Source: Liolophura sinensis (Eukaryota > Mollusca > Polyplacophora > Chitonida > Chitonidae). From it: a stretch of DNA of 64,000 nucleotides. Shown here one piece after another: positions 37,235 through 49,200 of the stretch. How positions within the stretch are numbered: the stretch's first letter is position 1; each line of letters opens with the position of its first letter. The notes beneath the pieces were generated by a model. The model was not told the origin of the DNA and searched no databases. It saw nothing but the letters and a program-made list of their open reading frames with translations. The stretch is taken from the NCBI RefSeq assembly GCF_032854445.1, contig NC_088301.1:58788512-58852511 (forward strand), read 5' to 3'. The position numbers were made by a program, and so were the translations under genes.

Positions 37235-40200
37235 GTAAGCATATATGTAGAGTGTAAAGGTATGTACAACAGAGACAGCCGTAATTTTATGGCTTAAGAC
37301 ATTCTAGAATGTCTCCCTTGCTATAAGAGTAAACATTTGTACCAAAGTTGTAGGAAGCTTGTTTTATGTTTATTTGTCAGACACTTATTCCTATTTTATT
37401 GTGTATATACGTCCAGTATAACATTTCCATAGTTACAAATACATAGGCCTGCCTAAATTGTCAAAATTGTAGAAAATTGTAGTTTACAATATGTTGTCAG
37501 TGTACATTTGGACACCTGATAAATGTTCACTCACATGTGTGTACCTGAATATTTTTCATTCATGTTGTAGCTCCAACCATGACCCCTCTGAGACCCTTGC
37601 TAACATCCATCAATTCTGATGGTGTCATACTTAGAGATGATTTTGAGTCGGGTAAACAATTCAATAAATCCATTTGGTAAGTTATTTGTTGTCTTCAGTT
37701 ATTACTGGTGAGCTCTATAAGTCTTCTATCAGTAATCTGGCTTATGCATTTCCACACCCTTCTTTTATAAAATGGAGTAATAGTGCACCATTCAGATGAG
37801 TAAAAAGTGTTCAAGAGAAAATGAGATTGTTCAGATACATAATTCATGCAGAATTTTGGTAAAAAAACAATTATGAAATGTTATTTCGTTTGTGTACCAT
37901 TGCATCATGAGAAAGTCATTAAAGAAGTGGAACATTTATTACAAAGTTAATGGTTGATACATTTACAAGCTTGTGCTATACACAGTCACGCAACAGACTT
38001 TTTTTTCATATTTCCAATTTCGTTCTGCAGGATTTGATACTTTAGTGTTTTTCAACATTTTTATAATGTTATGATGTAACCGTGAGATTCTGTTTCAGGG
38101 CGCTGCATGACGGCACAGGGGTGAGTTCACAGTGTGGCACAGTCCTTCATGGGGATGGGGCGGTGTTCTGTGATGAGCCAGGCATCAGGACGCTGGTAAG
38201 CTGATGGGTGTGGTGAAGATAAGGGTGTACCTGTGCAAGCAGGGGTAGGATACCTGATTGGTCTAAGGCAACTTGTCAAGAGGCAGTATTTCACACTGCT
38301 ATGCTGCTCAGGATTACTATCTATGCTGTAAGTCTTTTGTTATACTTAATGCTGCACTTGAGAATTTGAAGTGGTGAATATGCACGATTATGGCTTGAGG
38401 CCAGGATGGGTGTAGGAAACTGGTCCGAGACCTCTCACAGTTACCTGACCGACCTCCCAACCTCCCAACTTAAACTGGGCATCAGGAAGAGCTGCAGCAG
38501 ACGTGTGACTGCTGTGCTCAAGGGTAAGGGATGTCATTCATCCCTTGGGTCATTTCCACATAGTCAGTTTTGATTGTGTAAGGTGCAGAATTTAGTTTAA
38601 ACTTACTTTTAAATATCTGGAGTTAATCACGTTTTTATCACATAACAGTTGTGTATGCCAATTCAGGCATAAACTGGGATGCCAATTAGGTTGTATTTAG
38701 GTTGTAAACTACACAAAATATTGAAGATTTAATGTATTGGATTTGCAGTAGCTCTCTGTGACCTGAAGTAGGACAAATGTAGTGGGTGTGCTGTAGCTCT
38801 GTAATGTAATCCACCTGAAGTAGGACAAATGTAGTGGGTGTGCTGTAGCTCTGTAATGTAGTCCACCTGAAGTAGGACAAATGTAGTGGGTGTGCTGTAG
38901 CTCTGTGATGTAGTCCACCTGAAGTAGGACAAATGTAGTGGGTGTGCTGTAGCTCTGTGATGTAGTCCACATGAAGTAGGACAGTGGGTGTGCTGTAGCT
39001 CAGTGTGACATACACCACCCAAAGTAGGACTTATGTTGTGGGTGTGCTGTAGTTCATCATGACATAGACCACCTGACATAGGGCGAATGTAGTGGGTGAA
39101 CAGTTCGTCGGTGTGACATAGTCCACCTGAAGTAGGACAAGTGTAGTGGGTGTGCTGTAGCTCATTGTGACATAGTGTGATTTTTGTGCAGACATCAGTA
39201 TGGAATAAGACAATTGGTTGTTTGTTTGCAGACATCAGTGCCATTAAACCTGACCACTACCTCTGTGCTCCAGTTTGCTATCAGTAAGTAGGCATGAGAG
39301 TTTCTGGTTAAACCAGCATATACCAAAAGTTTTGGGCAGGTGTTTTATGGGTGGATTATTCAGCTACATAACTAAAGCTCTAGTTGAAGAAGTTATGTAT
39401 ATGTCTATTATTTAACTTCTTTTATAGAAAATTTACAAGTGAACTATAGCTACCTGTAGTAAGGATACATGTAGGGTTTCTGTAGCAAACCATTAAAAAT
39501 ACAAATTTTCATGTATAATTGATATACATTGACTTGTTGATTGCCTTCAGCTGCTGGAATGTGCCGAAGAAACCCGGGCTTGGACAAAACTCATCTCTGT
39601 CCAGTTTGGCTTAAATGACTGCACTGACTGGAGAAATATTGAAAGTCTCAGGTAATTATTGTTTTAAGATATTTGCAATGTGGTTAATGATTTGTGGGAA
39701 TATACATGTAACTAGTACTTTTGAACATTGATTGGTTTATGCTGAATTCACTTGTCAGATATATGTTAACTGTGATAAAAGATAGAATGGATTTCTTGTC
39801 AAATCATTTAAAATTTTGATTAAATGTGAAAACCATGTCTTTTCTGTTCTTCACATGTTACCTTGACCAGTCCTCCGTACCACAACCTTGCTGAGATTCA
39901 CCTGGTCCATATACCTGAGGAAGCTCGTTTGCCAGGAACCTGTTTGAGATGGTTCCAGCCGCGGTCTGGAGGTGCGTACAAAGGATGCTGGGTACTGGAC
40001 AATGTCCTGGTTGTTAACACTGCCAATCCTCCGCCCCAAATGGATGAACAGTTTGATCCAGTCCAACCAGCTAACTGGCTCTTCTTCCCAGGAGCAAATA
40101 TAAAGGTAGGAGTAACTGTCCAATGGTTTAATGTTTCTTTCTCAGAGGCACACTTAATGTGGGAAATGTTTTACAGACTGATTGGAAAACGTTTTCTTAT

Positions 40201-43200
40201 TAATAATTGAAGAAGTTGTAATGAATTGTATGCATTTAGTTGTTTAATGTATATAGTTTACAAATTTGTAAAATCTAAATTTTCATTAGTTATAAACTTA
40301 CAATGTAGCAATGTAGTTTGACAACTGTATACTGTGGTAAACTAAATATTTCCATTATGTTCTTGCTTTCAAGCAAAAATGCCAGTCCGAAAAAAATGCA
40401 TTGGTGTTCAATAAACCTGATCAGACATACAACTTTGTCAGCACGCGTGACCTTGACCTTCGAGCTGATGACGCTGATGCTCTGACAGAGGCTATCTTTA
40501 AGGAAGGCTTTGAGGCAAAGTTTCAGGAAGGGTAGGGCGCTCATTAAAATTTTTGTTCAACTTTTATACTCTATTAGATGAATAATATTAACTTACGATA
40601 AATTAAGAAAAATACATATACAATCACAGTCATTACATATATAATTACAGTCATTACATATACAACCTACGCGGTCAGTCAACACATATACAACCTATAC
40701 GGTCAGTCATAACATATACAACCTATATGGTCAGTCATTACATATACAACCTATACAGTCAGTCATTACATATACAATTACAGTCATTTCATATACAATC
40801 AATACAGTCACAGTCATTACATGTACAATCACAGTCATTATATATACAATCTATACAATCACCGACATTACATATACCATTCATACTATGACTATTATTA
40901 CACATACGATCACAGTCATCACATATATAATCACAGTCATTACACATACAATCACAGTCATTACATACACAATCACAGTCATTATATATACAATCTATAC
41001 AATGACCATCATTACATATTCCATTTATACAATCAGTTATTACACATACAATCACAGTCATTACATATATAATCACAGTCATTACATGTACAATCACAGT
41101 CATTACATATACAATCAGTCATTGCATGTACAATCACAGTCATTACATATAAAATCAGTCATTACATATACCATTTATACAATCACAGTTATTACATATA
41201 TAACCAGTCATTACATATACAGTCACAGTCATTATATATACTATCTATATAATCACAGTCATTACATATACAACCTATACAATCACAATTATTATACATT
41301 TAATCACTGTCATTACGTATACAATCACAGTCATATATACAATCTATACAGTCCCACTACGTATACAACCTATACAATCACAGTCATTATATATATACAA
41401 TCACAGTCATTACATATACAGTCACAGTCATATATACAATCTATACAATGACAGTCATTACATATACAGCCTATACAATGACAGTCATTACATATACAGT
41501 CACAGACACTCCTCTGATTCTGAAGAAAAGACAGATATTTTCACTGCAGTGTTGTTGGCCAGGTGGTTTCGCAGTGGAGGTCGTATGGACACAACGTGTG
41601 GTGTAATACGCAGAGATAACTCCCTGGTGTTTGACAGCACTGGAAACAGGCAGACATGCACACCACTCATGGATATGAAACAGGCGGGAAACCTACGCTT
41701 CTACTTCTCCATGGGTGAGTTGAAAGACGTTTCAACATCGTTTCATGCACCCTCATTTTTCCAGGCAGAAGGAGGAAAATAAGTCTGTATGTGATTAGTC
41801 AAAATCATTAATTTAATTCTCATTTGTGTGCAAAAGTTTCTTTCTAAAATGGCATACTTTAAAATGCACACATTTGCTTTAGCTTAAAATGTGGACTTAG
41901 AGTTTAACGATATTGTTGAATTGTATTTCATGCTATGTTGGTGACAGTTAATTGTGTACTATAATACCTGTGATATAGTATGGATAGTATCTATACCATA
42001 TCCCAGATAACACAAAAGGGATAGAAAGGGAGCTGATAAGTACAGTTGTATAGGAAGTGTATCAGCTATTGATGCATATTAAACATATGGGTGCATTTTA
42101 GGTGAAGGATGCAATTGGTCAGAGTCAAAGAAGGCCACAGTGTTGGTGTATTTAGAGGATGAGAAGAATGGAACATACATTCTTCAAAAACTGGACCCAA
42201 AAGCATTTCAGGTATCATGAATAATACTACTTGTGCATTAAAGTTGCTGAACAGTTGTTTTAATGCCCATTACATTTGCATGTATCATTTAGATTTCAAT
42301 AAGAATGGCTGATTTCCAGGGTAATTTTATGTTTTTAAGAAACTTTTCATTTATTTTAAGTTTTCAAGATATAAACAGAGTGTATTTGTACATGCCCCTG
42401 TAATTCTGATATTATTTTATTTACAAATACATGTTTTTCTCAATATGGACAGAAAGTTGTAATTATGTAAACTGTCATTGTCATTCCGCAAGCCAGTATC
42501 ACAGCTGCCATCATAGATCATTTGAAAGGGACATTTACTATGATGTTTCAATAAGTAAAGAAATGTGGCAGTTGCTGGTTTTAGACGTGGCATTGTGGTT
42601 TAGTCTTACAATTATGTAATGAGTGATGCATGGTTTTACATCTGAACACACTGTAGTTGACGACATTTCATGTTGTTTCTAATAAGGCAGCGATGGGAAG
42701 GGCTAATCCTGTACTTTCTTTTCTAGAAATATAGTTCACATAAAATTCTAAACATGCTGTTGTGTGTATGTGTAAGTGTAAGTCACAAATGGTGTTAACC
42801 AATGACTATTATCATTATTCTCTTTGATCCAGAAACCGAAATTAGTCTCCATCCCTCTCAATGGACCAGAGAAGCCTACCATTGCTAGAGTCTGTTGGAT
42901 TCAGAAAGCTCACAGTGGGGCCAACAAGGATGGCTGGGCAATAGATGAGATGATGATCTTACCTCATTTACCGAAGAGCTCCTCTGCAGATAAGGTTGTT
43001 CAGTTCAGTCTAAATCTGGACTGCGGTACCAACATCACAGAGAATGTGTATGTGTGACATTACACATTGAGACAGTTCTAATAGTACTTTGCTTTGTTAT
43101 ACTAATACATGTACCATATATGCATGCAAAGACAATATTTTCATGCAATAAGGAATACATGAGGAAATGGACAAAAGCAGGGGAATGTTTAATTTATTCA

Positions 43201-46200
43201 TTTGATTGGTGTTTTATGCCGTACACAAGAATATTTCCTTGATACGACGAAATCCAGCATTATGGTGGGAGGAACATTGAACAAAGTGTACTTTACAAAG
43301 GATGATGAAGATTATTATTTCCATTAATAAACAGATGTGTATGCAGACTAAGATGTGAATTAAGATATGATTCGATAATATTTGAAAGTTTCTTGGCTTT
43401 TTCATAGGGAGGAATGTGTTGGTCGAAAAGCTAACTTTCCTGCAGTTAAAAGTAGGTTTTGTTTTGCAGTGTTGATCTTGAGTTTTCTCCGGACCATGGC
43501 TTTCACTGGCACCAACTCTTTACGCCATGTTACCCTGGCATCTGCCAAAGGAACCCCCAACCTTTGACTTCTCGCTTTGAATCATCCAAGCAGCAAAGGT
43601 AGCTAACTTCGTTTTCTTTGTATCCTTTGTAAATTTATGTGCAGCATGATAGCAAGTAATAATGGAATTTGAGATGATTTTTAGAAGCAATCATGTTGAA
43701 AACTTGAACTGAATTAAGAAATAATTGTTAGTTTATGTTTAGCATTTCAAAATGTCCAATCATACTGAAACATAGGAACATCTTCACATACTACTATAGG
43801 AAAGCATTTCTTTTAAATTAGTTGTAATTTTGGTATTCATTGATTGATTAAATGTAACTGTCTTTGTGCAGTTGTTTGTATTCATGTATTATTCATTATC
43901 CATTGCCAGTTCAGGGCATGTAAATGGAAGGTAAATTTAGGTTGTATGTGAAGATAACTCAGTGGAGATGGATGATATTGATTGTGTTTACAGGTGGCAG
44001 AGGCTGACTTTACCTTTGCCATATGCTGCTCTGACATCTCATGTTCGGTTTCGTTGGAAACAAGCCACACCCTCCCTAGCTTCAAACTGGGCCCTTGACA
44101 ATGGTAAGTATACAGATTTATTGAATAACGATGCTGTCTGCAAAAGCAATTTCTTGTGAATTTTTTTAAATCACCTCTCCTGTTGAGCACATTCATGTAA
44201 AACTTGTTCTTAATAACTGAGCTTTACTTTAAGGATTGTGCTTTTCCAGTGTGTATGGTTAGAGTTAATGGAAAAAGAATTTAGTTGTCCTACATGACTG
44301 AGCTGATGGAAAAGGAAATTACTTTTCCTTGAATGAGATACATTTAAAGGAACAGAAATTGACTTCACCTTTTTGACAGAGCTAACATAAAACAAACTTA
44401 GGGAAAAGGCAAAATTAATGTATGTTTGAAACTGTAATTTAAGAATTAAAAGTTAGTTGACAGTTGATTGGGAAGTTTGTCACGATTAATCTTATTAATT
44501 GCCTCTGTTTATTTCAGTGTTTATTGGGAATTGCCCGGACAAGTGCATGGGACATGGAACATGTAGGAAGGATAATATCTGCCAGTAAGTGGCATACATT
44601 AGTGAGTTTGTAGCTTTCCAATACATACCCTAATGTTTATTGGTTCATGTAAGCACTGGGGAAGCTGTTCATTGCTGGTGGAAACATCATCGGATTGAGC
44701 CTGTAAGATGAAAGCATGGAAAGCGAGAGATCACATACTGTTGTCATGACCAAAGAAGGACAAAAGTAGTTCCATGTTGTGCCACGGAGAAATGCTGAAA
44801 TCAAAACTTGAGTGTAGTGGCGAGTTTAAAACTAACTAAAATCTTGTTTATGAACATTATAAAGCACATTTAATATGTAGAAGTTTAAATTTTGGAAGTA
44901 AAAGCCTTTGTAAAATCTCCCTGAACCTTTATAGTTTTAAGGGAAATGGTTTGCCAATATTGTGTATTCTGAGTCATTAATATATTTGTTCTCTAGATGT
45001 GACTTTGGGTACAGAGGACCTACATGCAAATATTCTGTAAGAAAAAATTCAAAATCCTTGGTTGAGAGTTTTACTGAGCCTTCCACAGTTCCCAGCTCTC
45101 CGCACTACCATATTGAAGGGGCTGCACTTCGGTTTATATGCGATGTTGTGGCCACAGGGAAAGCAATAGTGTTTTATAAGGATGGGGTGAGACAACTTGT
45201 TACGGAGGAGCTCAACACCACGGATACAAGGTATGATATTTTCTCTATTTTCAAAAATGAGGATGGAATGTGGACAGTGAGTTTCCTGTATCTTTACCAT
45301 GTCATATTTCTCTATGGTTCAGTCATTGTGATAAATAACTGATGAACTTCTAATGGACTTATGACGAAAATATGTGAGTGTTGTGTGAGATTTGAATTGC
45401 TTTTATTGTGCCCTGTAAGAAACATTGAGGAGTTTTATTTGTAATTTTCGTTAACATACATGTTTGAAAACTCAGACATTGAAAAAGATTGTGCTTGCCT
45501 CTAAATCTTATCAACAAATGTAATACTTTCAACGATAATGTCAGTAAGTATGCCTTACATGAACAGGTTACATGAAATGTTCAACTAAAAGCACATAAAT
45601 GATATTCTAAAATCAGGAAACTCCATGTGTACCCTTTCTTCCCTCACCACATTTTGCTTATTTTTAGTTCTCACACTTACCAAGACAGTGAATTACTCAT
45701 GTTATGCTGCAGATATCTTCAGTTCTCCATTCGCATTGGAAGCAATTCTGCCACGTCATTTTGTCGACCTCCAGATGGCCCTTCAGAGGGCATCCTAGTG
45801 GAGTACTCCTGTAATGGGGGCATCTCCTGGGAACTCATGAAACACCTGAAATTTGATGAATATCGTAAACCTATGTAAGTAAAAATGTGAAGAATATGTT
45901 TATAGATGCATAGAGTTAGATTATGACCAGGTGTCTGAGTCACAACTAACCAGTGTTACACCTGTAGTTGGGCTATCCATGTATGTGTCAGTGTTCCATG
46001 AAAATGGATTAAGTATTACTAGAAGCCTTTGGAATTGATACCATGATGTACAAGACCCTCATGGTTTGATTATTGGTTTTGTCAAACAAGTCCGTGGGGC
46101 CTCTGTGGACAATGGGGTTAGCATTCGAGCGCAGCACAATGATCTCGGAGCCTCTCACCCGTACAGTCATTGTTAGTTCAAGTCAAGCTCATGCTGACTT

Positions 46201-49200
46201 CCTCTCCAGCCGTATGTGGAAAGGTCTGTCAGCAGCCTGCAGATGGTTGTGGGTTAATCAAGCATCTGGTGTGCTAAATACCTTCGCTATATACCAAGAT
46301 TTGATAACCTGATTATGTCACCTTTCAGGATGGATTCAGTAATGTTGCCAGAAGATGCTCAACAGGATGGGTGTAAGTTTCGTTGGCGACAACCAATGCA
46401 TTCGGGTTTAAATCAAGATGTGTGGGCACTAGACGACATCAGCCTGACAAAACATCTCATGAATACGTTAAACATTGAGGTGTCTGACATGGCAGAAGAC
46501 CTGCCTCAACTCACAGTGAATGAGGGAAAACTCCAAAACAACTTCTGTGGAGTTCCCAAAAGTTTAGGGTAGGGTAAAAGTTTTGTTTGAAACTGTCTGC
46601 AGTTTGTAGCATTTGTCAGTCTCTGGTTAAGGATGTTTCTTTATGTGCAAGCTGGAGTATATGTATATTTATGGGACTGTTTGTTTGCAGATGTTTTCCT
46701 GTGTTGTTCTTGAGTTCAGCATAAAACAGGTGTCTCTCTCAAGTCAATAAATTAAATAACAGATTAAAACATGTGTTCCTCTCAGGTCAGTAAAGTAAAG
46801 AACAGATTAAAACATGTGTTTCTCTCAGGTCATTAAATTAAAGAACAGCTTACAACATGTGTCTCTTCCAAGTCAGTAAATTAAAAAATAGCTTAGAACA
46901 TGTGTCTCTCTTAAGTAAGTAAATTATATAACAGCTTAAAACACGTGTCTCTCTCAAGTCATTAAATTAAATAACAGCTTGTCCAGGAAGTTCTGAAAAG
47001 TTCATTAATGTTATCTGTTTCTCAGTTTCCTTAGGACTTACTCAGGTGTTATTTCAGTATTTTAAAATTTATTTAGATTTGTGGACGAGCAGAGCACAGG
47101 TAACAGCCGATTTGTGTCTACAGAGCCAATGAGAGTCGGCCCATCTTACCTGCTGCAGTTTGAGCTCGTTATGGGATGTGACCACCCTTACAGCCAAGAC
47201 AAGGACAACCATCTGTATCTAGAGTTCTCCACAGATCATGGGTTATCATGGAAACCTGTTGTGGAGCCATGCCTTCCACCTAAGAAGTGTGATGAGTATA
47301 AGCCAGGGACAGTGTATGATGCCAGTCAGTTCCGACAATGGAGTCATGTGACTGTGATGCTGCCTTCAGAAACCTGGTTAGCTTTGTTTGTCCCAATTAA
47401 ACGTTTTAAGAATTTTAGACGGCCTTAATATTTGTGTGACTTCTATATACACTGCTAGAAGCCCTAAGTTTTCTAATTCTTTAAATATTCAAGGTTAAAA
47501 ATGTAATAATAATTACCGACATGTACAGTGTTCCTACATGTAGATCCCTACTATATGCATTGCCAAGCTTGCATGTGTAAGATATCAAACTCCCTTTACT
47601 AGTCAGCATTAAATTGAGATACCTGATATCATTATTTTGCGTTGTGTGCTCTGTTTACCTGTACAGGTCACCTGCAACTCGTTTCCGGCTTCGTCAGCCG
47701 GAGTGGGGCCCTCATGACACCTGGGGTATGACAAGGCTCTATGTGGGACAGCAGTGCCCTAAAATGTGCAGCGGCCATGGAAAGTGTGTTGAGGGAGCGT
47801 GCAGGTATGTACCGACAAAGGGTCCCGGTCCAGTTTCACAAACTTTCATAAACCAATTTCTCATAACTTTTCTTGTAAATCATGCCACTTTTTTGCTGGT
47901 GCTACTCTACCTAGACTATGTCTGTGAAAAAACATTACTAGAAATACGATTTATAAAGATTTCTGAAAGAGGGTTCTTTTCTTGATTGTTTTGCTATTGA
48001 AAAAACATTACAATACTATGTTACAATACTGCCAAGGTGATGTTAGGCATTCTAATGTAGGTGATAAAAAAACTGTGATTGCCAGGTGTGACAAAGGTTA
48101 TGTGGGAAAGAGCTGTGCACCCTCTGAGCCCCTGGACACATCCATGCAGGCAGATTTTGGCATTGATTATTACCCTGAGACAAACTTTCGTCAGATCACA
48201 GGGGGTGATGTGGCCTCCCCTCACCAAGGCTGTGGAATGGTTCTGTCTGGGGAAAACCTTTACTTCTCGAAGGTAACGTTCAAAATTACTCCTAACTCTA
48301 AATTCAAAGAAGAAAGTATGATTTTTGTGTACGTCTTGTGTATGTTTACCATTTCTTAAACTATCTGTCCTTTCAATGTTTTTCTAATTTTTCGAATTGT
48401 GGTCATTTTCATTTGCTGAATTGTGAATGTACCACGAAACATTTTCAAAACTTCAATTCATTAGTTATACATAGGTGTACTCATGTAGCACAGGGCATTA
48501 TATATCATTTTTCAGACAGGTGTTCGACAGGTGTCCACCAAAGACATGAATACGACAAACGCTGATTACATTCAGTTTTATATTCGCCTTGGGGGTACCT
48601 CCGGACCTGGCTGCAATGGGGTCCAGATGCGGAATGAGAGCGTGTTACTGCAGTACTCCAGTGATGGTGGCATCACTTGGCATCTGTTAGAGGACATGTT
48701 TGGACCAGACTTCTCCAAGCCAAAGTAAGAATTCTGACACTATTTATTATTTAATTAACTGATTGATGTTCAGTGCCATGCCCAAGAATTTTTTTCACCT
48801 ATACTGTGATGGTCAGATTCATGGGTGGAGATAGCCAGAGTGCCTGCCTTCAACCATTCACCTTTGGTAAGTTAGTGTAGATTTTTCCAACATGTAAGCT
48901 ACAGATATGCACAAGACCAGCCATCCTCAAGTGCAAGAATCATTGACCGCTTATTGTCAGTAAAGGCCTACATACAGAAAGACAAATGGAAAATTCCGTG
49001 TCCAAGGCAGAGACAGAACCCAAACCGTGTGTATTCTTGCGACCCTCTTTTCACCCCTGATATTATTCTCAAGCTGGTGGGAGATACCTGGCTATGTGGT
49101 TTACTGTGAATCTGCTTGTTTCCCCCATAAACCTCACTGTCATGATAGAAGGGATATATTCTTCAGTACGATGAAATAAATAAATAAATATATTAATAAA

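Larger units (their letters stand above)
37571..42211 (+). other. RELN: Reelin module: N-terminal region between Reeler and repeat 1 (exons 4-11, aa 174-510)
   Basis: Exon 4 starts the first jelly-roll-like unit ('ILRDDFESG'). Exon 5 has '[16 protein letters not shown]' (human 'GEQCGAIMHGNAVTFC'). Exon 8 has '[11 protein letters not shown]' and '[12 protein letters not shown]' (human '[11 protein letters not shown]'), exon 10 '[14 protein letters not shown]' and '[10 protein letters not shown]'. Exon 7 needs a frame change to join exon 6 to exon 8. Intron 5 and intron 9 hold minisatellites. Confidence 0.9.
42833..46450 (+). other. RELN: Reelin repeat 1 with EGF-1 (exons 12 to early 18)
   Basis: '[11 protein letters not shown]' and the Asp box '[12 protein letters not shown]' (exon 13), 'RFRWKQ' and 'WALDN' (exon 14), then the six-cysteine EGF-1 split between exons 15 and 16 (C-P-D-K-C, G-T-C, I-C-Q-C, P-T-C). 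Sub-repeat B follows: '[14 protein letters not shown]' (exon 16), Asp box '[12 protein letters not shown]' (exon 17), and '[10 protein letters not shown]' with 'VWALDDI' (exon 18). A SINE fragment lies in intron 17. Confidence 0.93.

Noticed and set aside
38686-39244. Minus-strand frames of 60-171 aa with '[14 protein letters not shown]' repeats
   Set aside because: Products of the 52-bp minisatellite in reelin intron 5. No start context, splice sites or conserved domain.
40789-41451. 187-aa plus-strand frame (TITVITYT...) and 104-aa minus-strand Cys/Asp-rich frame
   Set aside because: Both come from the roughly 20-bp repeat in reelin intron 9. The apparent membrane or metal-binding character is a codon effect of the repeat.
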